Source: Acidobacteriota bacterium
GTDB taxonomy: Bacteria > Acidobacteriota > Holophagae > Holophagales > Holophagaceae
Assembly (NCBI GenBank): GCA_016213735.1
Contig: JACQZU010000022.1
Coordinates: 123,171-187,170 of the forward strand
DNA: 64,000 nucleotides
Direction of reading: 5' to 3'
Below the pieces are notes generated by a model, which saw only the letters and a list, made by a program, of their open reading frames with translations, ran no database searches and was not told where the DNA came from. Numbering within the stretch: the first letter of the stretch is position 1; every line of letters begins with the position of its first letter. Below are positions 19,601 to 28,222 of the stretch, piece after piece. The translations under genes and the position numbers were made by a program.

Positions 19601-20482
19601 TGGGCAGACCTCGCATTCGCAGCCAAGGATGTGATGAAAGGCCTTGTTGGCCTGGATCAGCCTCCCATCCGTGGTGCACACCGCGACCGACTCGTCCGCG
19701 AACTCGAGGGCGGAAATGAGTCGCCGCTGGCTCAATTCGAGCTCCCGGCGCGCGGTGATGTCCTCCTTCACCGCGAGGAAATGTGCGATCCGGCCGCCCC
19801 GGAAGATGGGGCCGATCAGGGCCTCTTCCCAGAACAGGGTTCCGTCCTTCCGCCGGTTGGAAAACTGTCCCCGCCAGGTCCCTCCGGCCGTGATGGTCTT
19901 CCACAGTTCTTCATAGACGCTGTCCGGCTGCAGGCCGCTCTTCAGGATCCGGGGATTCGCCCCGAGAACCTCTTCCGGGGCGTACCCGGTGAGCTCGGAG
20001 AATTTCGGATTGACGTATTCGATGGCTCCGGAGGTGTCCGTGATGACGATGCTGGCCGGACTTTGTTCCACCGCGGCCAGCATGAGATCCGCGCGCTCCT
20101 CGCTGTTCGCCAGGAGGGCCGGGGTTCCTCCCTGTTGGGTGAGGTCCTGGACCAGGATCAGGACACCCCCCACCCCGCCGCCGGAGTCACGGAAGGGCCT
20201 GGCCTCGATCCGGACCCTGGCGACGCATCCGTCCGCCCCCCGGAGGCATTTTTCCAGAGGAACCCGGGCGCCATCCCCCGGATCAGTGGCCCATCCCAGG
20301 CCATCCCGGAAAGGTTCGCCCTCTGGGGAGAACTCGGACCAGTTCCGTCCAAGGACGTTTGATTCCTGGGCGTGAAGGAGGTCGCAAAGGGGACGATTGG
20401 CCGCCGTGACCCTTCCCTGGGCATCCAGCACAGCCGCACCCACCAGGGAGGTGTCCAAGGCCCGGAAAACCGATTCCGCCAT
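16658..20482 (-). CDS. Hybrid histidine kinase fused to SpoIIE phosphatase and RsbW-like ATPase
   Basis: Numbered from ATG 20482 (1274 aa): three PAS domains (about 1-120, 125-245, 250-375); HisKA with His400 in GGIAHDFNN; HATPase_c (about 505-615, GEGTGLGL); a degenerate receiver (about 637-745) where the phosphoacceptor position is Ser688 (VILSYRQ); an intact receiver (about 776-890) with Asp828 (VLTDFVMPRMDG); a PP2C/SpoIIE phosphatase (about 925-1135) with DAGGDVF, LADVAGHS, GSDGVFEA and LKDDLLAV; and a second HATPase_c of RsbW type (about 1155-1274) with EALTNAAAHGN, DEGLGFD and ERGRGIPYI. No membrane segments are seen. The frame runs to ATG 20686, but the extra 68 residues are proline/glycine-rich and no start there has a good ribosome site; ATG 20500 is also possible. 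The STAS gene follows after one base. The likely job is to set STAS phosphorylation in response to PAS input. Confidence 0.9.
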   Translation of the reverse strand: MAESVFRALDTSLVGAAVLDAQGRVTAANRPLCDLLHAQESNVLGRNWSEFSPEGEPFRDGLGWATDPGDGARVPLEKCLRGADGCVARVRIEARPFRDSGGGVGGVLILVQDLTQQGGTPALLANSEERADLMLAAVEQSPASIVITDTSGAIEYVNPKFSELTGYAPEEVLGANPRILKSGLQPDSVYEELWKTITAGGTWRGQFSNRRKDGTLFWEEALIGPIFRGGRIAHFLAVKEDITARRELELSQRRLISALEFADESVAVCTTDGRLIQANKAFHHILGCECEVCPTQGMEDGKCRLLRFFRGPGKEILDAIQEGGLTAAQPLRLRTTWIRNMEEKALALAISASLVAEPGGEGQDLLVVIRDVTQEKEMEKHLRQVEKMDALGALAGGIAHDFNNILTAILSSAELMDWKLPEDSPLRPKLQIILQAANRAKELNRRILTFSRPAEEKRIPFDLSAVVRECAQLLQNTLPRSVVLQVNAGSSIWTVGDPGQVHQVVMNLALNGFQALSGGRGKLEITLVEAPSTLVLEPSGEAGAMCAVLRIRDDGTGMEEAVLAKVFEPFFTTKDPGEGTGLGLSVVHGIVRQQGGRIHIESAPGRGTLVTVELPSAAAQPTGEKKSNLASVQGKEHLLVVDLEDVRVALTKEGLQTLGYHVTAKGHPREALDAFREHPAIFDAVILSYRQGPIPAEEVARSIRKLRPRIPILLASGSAAALEEVGRTETLFDRVVPKPFGIEQIGRALRETLDSKAPEQKPVLDPTPKAGTQRGAVLVAEDSAVTLSLLSSWLGKAGFTVFPARDGREAWEIFTERGASAFAMVLTDFVMPRMDGMQLVERIREVDGEIPLVLLSSNVEKESLAAALHLQVNEFLAKPFEAEALVACVERLLSGAGARKRSTETVQAVRRAQKALVAEPERDMPIYSVHQSLTDAGGDVFRCFKQADGSILFILADVAGHSVISSYAVAAFLGLLSSLVGDFRSPLQLARRLSRGILEGPFSEVPICAAIGFWTPATGRLHVLNAGLPHGLISGPSGCRRIALNGTPLGIFDQPLVEEKVLMLKEGDRILFGSDGVFEAQDGDGRFFEDSAGEAWCAVRTTLSVDAAVAHMADAARAMTGGVLKDDLLAVGFEQPALATGDLRVELDSSPEAIDAAVEQLEARVQAGPRSIPLTRSRAFDILTCAREALTNAAAHGNAGDPSKGIVLSAGWSVSPPSFRLAVVDEGLGFDLENLAPPEDPLSERGRGIPYIRHCASRVVMVGGELELVFEWEA

Positions 20483-20867
20483 GGACCCTTCGAATTCCAT
20501 GGGGAGAGCGGGCCTTTCCGGAGACCGTCCCCCCGGGTGGCAACCCGCGGTGACGAGGACAGGCTCCGGAGGGGGCACAGGGTTCCTGGAGGTGGTCTCA
20601 GGGGATCCGAGAAGGCCCGGGCCCGGGATCAGGGTCGATGACGCTCCCTGTTCCAAGCCGACGGCCTGTCCAGATAGGCGTTCCATCCCAAGGAGGGAAC
20701 CTGGACCCCCCCGGAATCGACCCCAGGGTCATGAACTTTAATTTTGTTGGGAAACGGTTTTACCAGGTGGAAATTGCCGTGGTGACCCCTCGAAGGAAGA
20801 GGCAAGGGCGCACGGGTTCGTTTTCGGGGGAGAGGTCCGTTCCACCCGGGCGGCTCAGGGTCCCCCC
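20483..20867. other. Upstream region of the signalling block
   Basis: About 385 bp between the large kinase start and an exported-protein gene on the same strand. It holds an AT-rich patch at about 20735-20780, the only such patch nearby, which is a reasonable place for the promoter of the signalling block. I could not assign confident -35/-10 or sigma-28 elements. The part at 20483-20686 stays in frame with the kinase and could be N-terminal coding sequence. Confidence 0.4.
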
Positions 20868-22076
20868 TCACTTCATCCGATGAAAGGCTCCCCGCCCGAT
20901 CCAGAGGATGCCGTTCTCCGAGCCGGGACTGGAGCCCAGCATCCCGCTGAAGGCCACCTGTTTCTGTCGGCCGTCGGCGTAGCGGAGGAAGAGGGTGAAG
21001 TCCCGGATCTCGTAGGTGCCTTGGCCCGGGGAGTCGTCGCCGCCGAAGAAGGTGAGGTAGCTGCGGAAGACGCCCTCGTCGCTGAAGCGGCCGTCCCGGG
21101 TGAAGCGGAAGAGGGGGCGCTGTCCTGCGGGGCGCTGGAGCACGGTGGTGTCCCCGGCGGCGTAGGTGCTCCAGGCGCCCTCCAGGCGCAGGCCGTTCAC
21201 GGGGGCGCAGCGGTGGAAGCGCTCCCCGTCCACCAGCATGGAATCCGCCCGGTCGACCTCCAGGCGCGTGGTGAACCGGCTGCCCTCGGACAGGATCTCC
21301 CCGCTGCGTCCGGACACCCGGTAGGTGGCCCAGTAGGGCTGCAGGTTCGGGTCCGCCTGGGCGGCGGCCCGGTCGAAACCCGCGGGGCCGTTTCGAGGCA
21401 GGTCCTTGAACACCTGCCCGTCGTCGTAGAAGAGGTACCAGCGGGGCTGGGGCTCGTGGCTGCCGGAGGCGGGTAGGTACTTGAAGCCCATCCAGACGCC
21501 GGAGATGCCGCCGCCCTTCCAGGGGCCCTCCCGCCCGGACGATGCCGGGGGAGCCTGGGGGGAGGCAGGGACGGGTCCAGGGGATCCCAGGCGAAGGCTC
21601 CCGAAGAAGGCCGACAGGGCGGCCTGCCGGGCGGCCAGGGCCTGGGAGCTGGGGGCCAGCATCAGGACGCTGAACACGCGGTTCCCGAAGGAGAACACCC
21701 GGAGGCGCGCCAGCAGGTCCCCCCCACTGAAGGCGCCGGTCCCGGAGCCTTCGAGGTAGGCCAGGCCTCCGGGCGTGTTGCCCCGCACCGGCCTCGGGGT
21801 TGGCCCGCCGCGGTAGGTCGCCTGGACGATGTCCCGCCACTCCCGGGCGAAGTCCTGGGTCCCGTCCCCGCCGCCGGGGCGGCTTTCGTACAGCACGAGC
21901 ATGCAGTAGGTGCCGGCGGTCCGGTCGATGTGGGTGAAGCCGAGGTGGTCCCCCTCCCGGGCTGCCTTCCAATCGGCGGGCGGCTGGAAGCTGGCGGCGT
22001 CGAAGCGGGACTGGGCCTGGAGGGGGCCCAGGGGGAGGCAGAAGGCGAAGAGGGCTGCGAGCCCGGGGGTGTTCAT
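20868..22076 (-). CDS. Exported protein of unknown function
   Basis: This 402-aa protein starts with a Sec signal peptide (MNTPGLAALFAFCLPLGPLQAQ, cleavage near QAQ-S). The mature part has an N-terminal alpha/beta region (about 25-165) resembling proteins that test for small changes in lipoprotein-like folds, a proline/serine linker (about 167-190) and a C-terminal region rich in beta strands and aromatic residues (GTYEIRDFTLFLRYADG). I do not recognise a catalytic motif. It is followed on the same strand, after a gap, by the signalling block and preceded by an amidohydrolase. Its location should be periplasm or outer membrane surface. Confidence 0.7.
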   Translation of the reverse strand: MNTPGLAALFAFCLPLGPLQAQSRFDAASFQPPADWKAAREGDHLGFTHIDRTAGTYCMLVLYESRPGGGDGTQDFAREWRDIVQATYRGGPTPRPVRGNTPGGLAYLEGSGTGAFSGGDLLARLRVFSFGNRVFSVLMLAPSSQALAARQAALSAFFGSLRLGSPGPVPASPQAPPASSGREGPWKGGGISGVWMGFKYLPASGSHEPQPRWYLFYDDGQVFKDLPRNGPAGFDRAAAQADPNLQPYWATYRVSGRSGEILSEGSRFTTRLEVDRADSMLVDGERFHRCAPVNGLRLEGAWSTYAAGDTTVLQRPAGQRPLFRFTRDGRFSDEGVFRSYLTFFGGDDSPGQGTYEIRDFTLFLRYADGRQKQVAFSGMLGSSPGSENGILWIGRGAFHRMK

Positions 22077-22127
22077 GGCGGCTCCAAGAATGGGATCCGG
22101 GGTGTCCGGCCGGGCCTCCCGGGGGCC

Positions 22128-23378
22128 CTACCGCCCGGCGCCTTTCATCACCTTCCCCCGGGCCATCACGAACGCGACTTTCTCCAGCACGGTGATGTCC
22201 TCCAGGGGATTCCCCTCCACGGCGATGAGGTCGGCGGACCTTCCGGGCTCCAGGGTCCCGACCTCTGATTCCAGGCGCAGCAGGCCCGCGGCGTTGAGGG
22301 TGGCGGCCTGGATGGCCTGCAGGGGGCTGAGGCCGTAGGCGACCAGGTAGCGGAAGTCCGCGGCGGCCCGGGCGTGGTCGAAGACGCCGATGTCCGTCCC
22401 GTAGGCCACGGGCACGCCCAGGGCCACCGCCTGGCGGAAGGCGGCCTCCCGCCTGGGCTGGATCACCTTGGCCTTCTCCACTGAGCCGGCCGGGAAGCGT
22501 CCGGGGTTGCCCGGCACGATGATGCACTCCAGGGCGTAGAGGGTGGGCACCATCCAGGCGCCCCGGGACTTCATCTCCCTGGCGGTGGAGGCGCTGGCCA
22601 GCGAACAGTGCTCCAGGGAGCGCACGCCGGCCCGGGTGGCCTCCAGGATCCCGGCGTCCCCGTGGGCGTGGGCGGCCACGTCCATCCCGCGCCGGCCCGC
22701 CTCCTCGACGATGGCCTTGAACTCCTCGGGGGAGAAGCTGGCGGCGGCGGGGTCGTCGTGGTTGGAGAGCACGCCGCCCGTCGCGTGGATCTTGATGAGG
22801 TCCACCCCGCGCTTCTTCCATTCCCGCACCCTGGCCACCGCCTCTTCGGGAGAATCCACGATGTTCTCCCGCTCCACGTGGAGGTGGCAGGGGTAGCCGT
22901 TGAGGTCCCCGTGGCCCCCCGTGATGGACAGCGCGGGGCCCGAGACCAGCATCCGGGGCCCGGGAACTGTCCCGGCGGCGATGGCGTCCCGCAGGGCCAC
23001 CTCGCCGAACTGGCTGTTGGAGCCCAGGTCCCGCACCGTGGTGAAGCCTGCCTCGAGGACGGTGCGGGCGTTCACCACCCCCGCGATCACCATCTCGGCC
23101 CGGCTGAGCTTGAGGTGCTGCAATTCGGTCAGGCCGGCGGGGAACATGAGGTGGGTGTGGGCGTCGATCAGGCCGGGGAGGATCGTGCGGTCCCCCAGGT
23201 CCAGCACCCTGGCATCCCTGGGAACGGGACCCGCCACCACGCGGTTCCCCTGCACCAGGACCTGGCCCGGGGACTGGATCTTTCCGGTGCGGACATCCAA
23301 CAGCCGGGCGGCCTTCACAAGGAGGGGGGACTCGGCGGCGAGGCTGAGGGCGAGGCAGGCCATGAGGGCGAGGCGCAT
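22128..23378 (-). CDS. Secreted metal-dependent amidohydrolase (imidazolonepropionase/prolidase-like)
   Basis: A 416-aa amidohydrolase-superfamily enzyme with a short signal peptide (MRLALMACLALSLAAES). The metal-site motifs are visible: DAHTHL after strand one, the lysine in LIKIHATGG (candidate carbamylated ligand), HAHGD, LEHCS and the late aspartate in YGTDIG. The C terminus has the composite beta-sandwich ending (TLEPGRSADLIAVEGNPLEDI). Members of this group hydrolyse cyclic amides or X-Pro dipeptides in the periplasm; the substrate cannot be predicted. The start is supported by the hydrophobic leader. The gene faces away from the Tat-exported asparaginase-like gene. Confidence 0.88.
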   Translation of the reverse strand: MRLALMACLALSLAAESPLLVKAARLLDVRTGKIQSPGQVLVQGNRVVAGPVPRDARVLDLGDRTILPGLIDAHTHLMFPAGLTELQHLKLSRAEMVIAGVVNARTVLEAGFTTVRDLGSNSQFGEVALRDAIAAGTVPGPRMLVSGPALSITGGHGDLNGYPCHLHVERENIVDSPEEAVARVREWKKRGVDLIKIHATGGVLSNHDDPAAASFSPEEFKAIVEEAGRRGMDVAAHAHGDAGILEATRAGVRSLEHCSLASASTAREMKSRGAWMVPTLYALECIIVPGNPGRFPAGSVEKAKVIQPRREAAFRQAVALGVPVAYGTDIGVFDHARAAADFRYLVAYGLSPLQAIQAATLNAAGLLRLESEVGTLEPGRSADLIAVEGNPLEDITVLEKVAFVMARGKVMKGAGR

Positions 23379-23677
23379 GGAAGCTCCGGGATTGCCTCCA
23401 GGATGCCTCTTCGAACGCCGGGACTCATGCGAATTTGCGAAAAATTAAAGGTTCGCACCTCCGTGATTCCAGGCTCCCTTTGCTTTCCGTTGTTCGGCAC
23501 GGCCGAGGCCGAATGGACGCCAAGAATAGAAAAACCGTCACCCAATCCGTTCCTGGCGTGCTTGGGGCCTTGGCGGTGGGGGGTGGCTTGTTGGTGGGCT
23601 TGAACGCCCCTTGGGATCAAGGATCCGGCGGGTCCCCAATGCGGCTAACCTGGGCGCATCCCCCTCTGGAGGTGACC
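23379..23677. other. Divergent intergenic region with a dispersed-repeat copy
   Basis: About 300 bp between the divergent amidohydrolase and asparaginase-like genes, so it must hold promoters for both. An AT-rich stretch at about 23428-23452 is the best promoter candidate for the leftward gene. At 23551-23578 there is a 28-nt element that matches 24 of 28 bases of an element at 29009-29036. No coding sequence is evident. Confidence 0.5.
23551..23578 (+). repeat. Dispersed intergenic repeat, copy 1
   Basis: The core is made of imperfect 'cTTGGcG' units ending in cttggcggtg. It differs from copy 2 at 29009-29036 in only about four positions and, like it, lies outside genes. Similar 'ttggcgtcttggcggt' strings are familiar intergenic repeats in several phyla. 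Confidence 0.5.
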
Positions 23678-24792
23678 ATGCGGACTCCCTTCGACCGCCG
23701 GGATTTCCTGACCGCCGCCGCCGCGGGCCTCGGGGCCGCGGCCCTTCCCGCCGCCCAGCCCGCCCAGGCTCCCGCCGTGAGGCGCGGCGGCCCCAGCCCG
23801 GTGGTCATCGCCAGCGCCAACGGGAACCGGTTCACCCACGGCGGCAGCCTCACCTGCGTGGCCCAGGCCTTCGCCTTGATGGAGAAGGGGGGCGATGTCC
23901 TGGAGGCTCTTGTCGCCGGGGTCAACATCGTGGAGCTGGACCCCCTGGACGACAGCGTGGGGTACGGTGGCCTTCCGAACGCCGAGGGGGTGGTGCAGCT
24001 GGATTCCTGCTGCATGCACGGCCCCCTGAAGCGGGCGGGGGGCGTGGCCTGCCTGGAGGGCATCCGAACCCCTTCCAGGGTGGCCCAGGCGGTGATGCAG
24101 CATACCGACCACCACCTCCTCGTGGGCCGGGACGCCCAGGCCTTCGCCCGTCAGATGGGCTTCACGGTGGAGGCGGACCTCAACACCGAGCACAGCCGGT
24201 CGAGGTGGCGGGAGTGGAAGCGCCGCGTGGATCCCGAGCATTGGCTGGACCCCGCCAAGCGCAGCGCCGCCAGCCTGGCCGCGGGCCTGTCCATGGTCCG
24301 GGACGGTCTGTTGGACGGCGAGCACCTCTACGGCACCATCAACTGCAACGGCGTGAACGCCAAGGGCGAGGTCTGCGGGGTCACGACCACCAGCGGCCTG
24401 GCCTGGAAGATCCCGGGGCGGGTGGGGGACAGCCCCATCCTGGGGGCCGGGCTCTACGTGGACAACGCCGTGGGTGCCGCCGGCAGCACGGGCCGGGGCG
24501 AGGCCAACCTGTACGGCCTGAGTTCCTTCCTCATCGTGGAGCTCATGCGCCGGGGACTGCGCCCCAAGGACGCGGGGATGGAGGCCCTGCGGCGGATCAA
24601 GGCCAACACCGTGGAGAAGCGCCTTCTGAACCGGCGGGGCCTGCCCAACTTCAACGTGGCTTTCTACATCCTGGGGGCCCAGGGGGAGCCCGCCGGGGTC
24701 TCCCTCTACGGAAGCCGCTACGCGGTCTGCGACGCCCAGGGCCCGCGCACCCTGCCCACCGAGGCCCTCCTGGAGGGCAAGGCGCTGGACGA

Positions 24793-24796
<4 letters not shown>
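23678..24796 (+). CDS. Tat-exported N4-(beta-N-acetylglucosaminyl)-L-asparaginase family enzyme
   Basis: This 372-aa Ntn-hydrolase precursor has a Tat signal ([20 protein letters not shown]). The mature part follows glycosylasparaginase: VVIASANGN, the [15 protein letters not shown] substrate segment and, at the expected autocleavage site, a Gly-Thr pair in [10 protein letters not shown] whose Thr would become the N-terminal nucleophile, then [20 protein letters not shown] and [13 protein letters not shown]. Such enzymes cleave the GlcNAc-Asn bond of glycoasparagine or release aspartate from related amides. ATG 23678 has GGAGGTGACC directly upstream; the open frame further upstream reads intergenic sequence. 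Its TAG stop overlaps the convergent acr3 stop within one CTAG (24793-24796). Confidence 0.9.
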
Positions 24797-25851
<1,055 letters not shown>

Positions 25852-25885
25852 GGAACCTCCTTCGGGAACGGGGGAGAGCCTGGGG

Positions 25886-26551
25886 TCAGTGGCATCCGCA
25901 GCCTCCGGTGAAATCAGGCCTCCGGGCCGCCCGGATCCCCGAGATGCCCTCCCGGGCGATGAAGGCGGAGAGGACCAGCGCCGCCACGGCATCGGCCCAC
26001 CACAGGGCGGGGACCAGCAGGTACAGCAGGCTTCCGGCCAGCAGCACCCCGGAGAGCTGGATGCAGACGAGGCTGCAGGCGGCGTCCCCCTCCAGGGTGC
26101 GGCTGTCCAGGGCCGAGGCGGCCTTCCGCTTCGACACCCAGAGCCAGGCCATGAAGGCCAGGCTCAGCAGGCTCACCACCACCCCCGGGAGCGTGGTGCC
26201 CGGAGGGTGGCGCTGGATCAGATGGAACATGGCCCCGGCCGCGGTTCCCAGCGCGAGGAGAACGAAAAGCGCGCCGATGCCGAGGGCGGCCTTCCGCTCG
26301 CGGTTCAGGCGTGCGCCGGAACACCCGTCCTCATCCCCGCGCAGCCTCCAGAGCACCAGGAGGGCCGACCCGACCTCGATGAAACTGTCCGCGCCGAAGC
26401 CGAAGAGGGCCATGGAGTCGTCCGTCCACCCGAAGCCCATGGACACAAGACCCTCGGCCAGGTTGTACAGCACCGTGAACAGGGCCAGGAAGCGGGCATA
26501 GGACAGCCATTCCCCGCGAGAGGCACTGCCGGAGGGTCGTCGCCAAGCCAT
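25886..26551 (-). CDS. CDF-like cation transporter membrane protein in the ars operon
   Basis: A 221-aa protein with about six membrane helices. The [19 protein letters not shown] and [19 protein letters not shown] helices mirror the metal-site TM2/TM5 pair of cation diffusion facilitators. The C-terminal cytoplasmic domain usual in that family is absent and replaced by a short tail ending in GGCGCH, a possible thiol metal ligand. It lies between arsR and acr3 (gaps of 16 and 34 bases), so it is probably co-regulated by arsenite. A role in metal(loid) export or in supplying thiol/metal to the efflux system is plausible; transport substrate unknown. Confidence 0.8.
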   Translation of the reverse strand: MAWRRPSGSASRGEWLSYARFLALFTVLYNLAEGLVSMGFGWTDDSMALFGFGADSFIEVGSALLVLWRLRGDEDGCSGARLNRERKAALGIGALFVLLALGTAAGAMFHLIQRHPPGTTLPGVVVSLLSLAFMAWLWVSKRKAASALDSRTLEGDAACSLVCIQLSGVLLAGSLLYLLVPALWWADAVAALVLSAFIAREGISGIRAARRPDFTGGCGCH

Positions 26552-26567
26552 GGAGGCCTTCCTCAGG

Positions 26568-26975
26568 TCACCGCGGGGCCGCTGCCCGCCGGGCCCGCTC
26601 CGGGCGGGGCTGCGGGCCGGGGCGGCAGACGGTCCCCACGGGCCGTCGAAGGACTTCCGCGCAGGCCCGCCGGTCCTGGGCGACCTGGGGGATTCCTTCC
26701 AGAAGGGACCACAGCCCGTCCAGGAAGGCTTTCGTTCCGTCCGGGGACTTCAGACGGTAATAGACCCACCGGCCTTCCCTCCGCTCCTCCAGCAGGTCCG
26801 CACGCCGGAGGCCCGCCAGGTGCTCGGACACCGTGGAGGTGGCCATGCCCAGCACCTCCCGGACCTGGCACACGCACAGCTCTTCCTCCCGGAGGAGGGC
26901 CAGGATCCGGAGCCGTGCGGGATGGGCGAGGGCCTTCAGGCGGTCCACGGCGGGGCGAACGGTGGAAGGGCTCAT
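26568..26975 (-). CDS. arsR: ArsR-family metalloregulatory repressor
   Basis: A 135-aa winged-helix repressor. ALAHPARLRILALL begins the DNA-binding domain. ELCVCQV holds Cys34 and Cys36, the arsenite-binding pair of the classical ArsR alpha-3 site. MATSTVSEHLAGLRRADLLEERREGRWVYYRL forms the recognition helix and wing. The C-terminal 30 residues are an arginine/proline-rich tail. It represses its own operon until As(III) or Sb(III) binds the cysteines. It leads the set arsR, CDF-like and acr3, and a good promoter lies upstream at 26992-27022. Confidence 0.93.
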   Translation of the reverse strand: MSPSTVRPAVDRLKALAHPARLRILALLREEELCVCQVREVLGMATSTVSEHLAGLRRADLLEERREGRWVYYRLKSPDGTKAFLDGLWSLLEGIPQVAQDRRACAEVLRRPVGTVCRPGPQPRPERARRAAAPR

Positions 26976-26991
26976 TTCGTCATTCTCCGAA

Positions 26992-27022
26992 ATATTGTTT
27001 TTCCCCCTCCGCCGATTGTCAA
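26992..27022 (-). promoter_or_regulatory. Predicted ars operon promoter
   Basis: On the minus strand a perfect TTGACA (-35) is at 27022-27017 and CAATAT (-10) at 26997-26992, with a 19-base spacer, just before arsR. The AT-rich -10 region next to arsR is where an ArsR operator would be expected; I see only a weak inverted repeat there. Confidence 0.6.
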
Positions 27023-27074
27023 GGATCCCTCATGTCCCGCCCCCCACCTGCCGATGACCCTTCCAGGAGCACCC

Positions 27075-27392
27075 GTGGCCGCCTATGGTCCCAGCTTGTC
27101 CGGCCTGAGCGCCGCCGCCCTGCAGGTGGCGGCGGCGGCGGGCAACGTGGCCAACCTCAACAGCAAGGACTACCGGGCGCGGCGGGTGGACTTCAGTTCC
27201 TCTCCGGATGGCGGAGTCCACCTCGGGCAGGTGTCCGAGAGCCAGGAGACTCCGGTGGAGGGGAGCTCCAACGTGGACCTGGCCACGGAAATGGTGCAGC
27301 TCCTCAGCGGCTCCTTCTATTTCCGCGCCAACGCCGCGGCCTTCCGGGCCCAGGACAAGCTCCTGGGCGCCACCCTGGACCTGAAGGCCTGA
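27075..27392 (+). CDS. Small flagellar basal-body rod-like protein
   Basis: A 105-aa protein built from the two ends of flagellar axial proteins. The N-terminal helix has the NVANLNSKDYRARRV motif (family consensus 'NiANsnT.gYk...') and the C-terminal helix is VDLATEMVQLLSGSFYFRANAAAFRAQDKL (FlgB/FlgC-type ending). GTG 27075 is chosen because AGGAG stands five bases upstream; an ATG at 27054 is in frame without a site. The protein is shorter than FlgB or FlgC and no other flagellar genes are nearby. It may be an accessory rod subunit or a stand-alone paralogue. Confidence 0.75.
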   Translation: MAAYGPSLSGLSAAALQVAAAAGNVANLNSKDYRARRVDFSSSPDGGVHLGQVSESQETPVEGSSNVDLATEMVQLLSGSFYFRANAAAFRAQDKLLGATLDLKA

Positions 27393-27439
27393 GGCGGTTT
27401 CCGAGGGGAGTACCCTGGGGCCTCTGAGAGGAGGATCCC

Positions 27440-28135
27440 ATGGCGGCACGCACGGCGGCGGGAACGGCCCCCTTCGGACCAGGGCTGTTCAAGTTCCTGA
27501 AGGAGTTGAAGGCCCACAACGACCGGGAATGGTTCCAGGTCCACAAGGCCCGCTACGAGGCGGATGCCCGGAACCCCCTGCTGACCTTCATCGGCGCCTT
27601 CGCCCCCGAGCTGCACCGCATCAGCAAGCACTTCGTGGCGGACCCCCGTCCCGTGGGAGGCTCCATGTTCCGCCTCCACCGCGACACCCGCTTTTCCAAG
27701 GACAAGAGCCCCTACAAGACCCACCTCGGGGCCCACTTCCCCCATCGCGGGGAGGGCGCGGAGGGCGTCCACGGGCCGGGCTTCTACCTTCACCTGGAGC
27801 CCGGGGGCAGCTTCGCGGGCGGTGGCCTCTGGCACCCCGAGCCCGCCACCCTCCGGATGGTCCGGGAAGCCATCGCCGCCCAGCCCAAGGCCTGGAAGGC
27901 CATCCGGGATTCCGGCCAGGAGATCCTCGGCGACACCCTGAAGCGCGTGCCCCAGGGCTTTCCACCGGATCACCCCTGGGCCGAGGACCTCAAGCGGAAG
28001 GACTTCTACTTCGGCACCGACTTCACGGACGCCGAAGTGCTCTCGCCGGACTTCCTGGAGCGCGTCACCGCCGCCTGCCGCCAGGCCGTGCCCCTGGTGA
28101 AATTCATCTGCGGGGCGGTGGAGCTGCCGTTCTGA
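27440..28135 (+). CDS. DUF2461 family protein
   Basis: This 231-aa cytoplasmic protein matches the DUF2461/TIGR02453 family from its start (FLKELKAHNDREWFQVHKARYE) through MFRLHRDTRFSKDKSPYKTHLGAHF and GFYLHLEPGGSFAGGGLWHPEP to KDFYFGTDFTDAEVLSPDF. The family is widespread in bacteria and of unknown biochemical function. GAGGAGGATCCC precedes the ATG. It stands between a flagellar-rod-like gene and a haloacid-dehalogenase gene on the same strand; no functional link is evident. Confidence 0.85.
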   Translation: MAARTAAGTAPFGPGLFKFLKELKAHNDREWFQVHKARYEADARNPLLTFIGAFAPELHRISKHFVADPRPVGGSMFRLHRDTRFSKDKSPYKTHLGAHFPHRGEGAEGVHGPGFYLHLEPGGSFAGGGLWHPEPATLRMVREAIAAQPKAWKAIRDSGQEILGDTLKRVPQGFPPDHPWAEDLKRKDFYFGTDFTDAEVLSPDFLERVTAACRQAVPLVKFICGAVELPF

Positions 28136-28222
28136 AAGAGGTGCCGCGGCCGCTTCCCGCGAGTCCTTCGGCCTGATCGAAAGCACCGGCACCAGTCCCT
28201 CCCTCCCCTTCAGGAACGCCCC

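Noticed and set aside
13676-20362. Open frame of about 2228 codons on the plus strand opposite cheA and the fused kinase
   Set aside because: Same cause: GC-rich antisense frames without stop codons. It spans several real genes and has no recognisable domain.
20687-20867. Sigma-28 promoter for the chemosensory block
   Set aside because: A TAAA string is present in the AT-rich patch, but no GCCGATAA-type -10 follows at the right distance.
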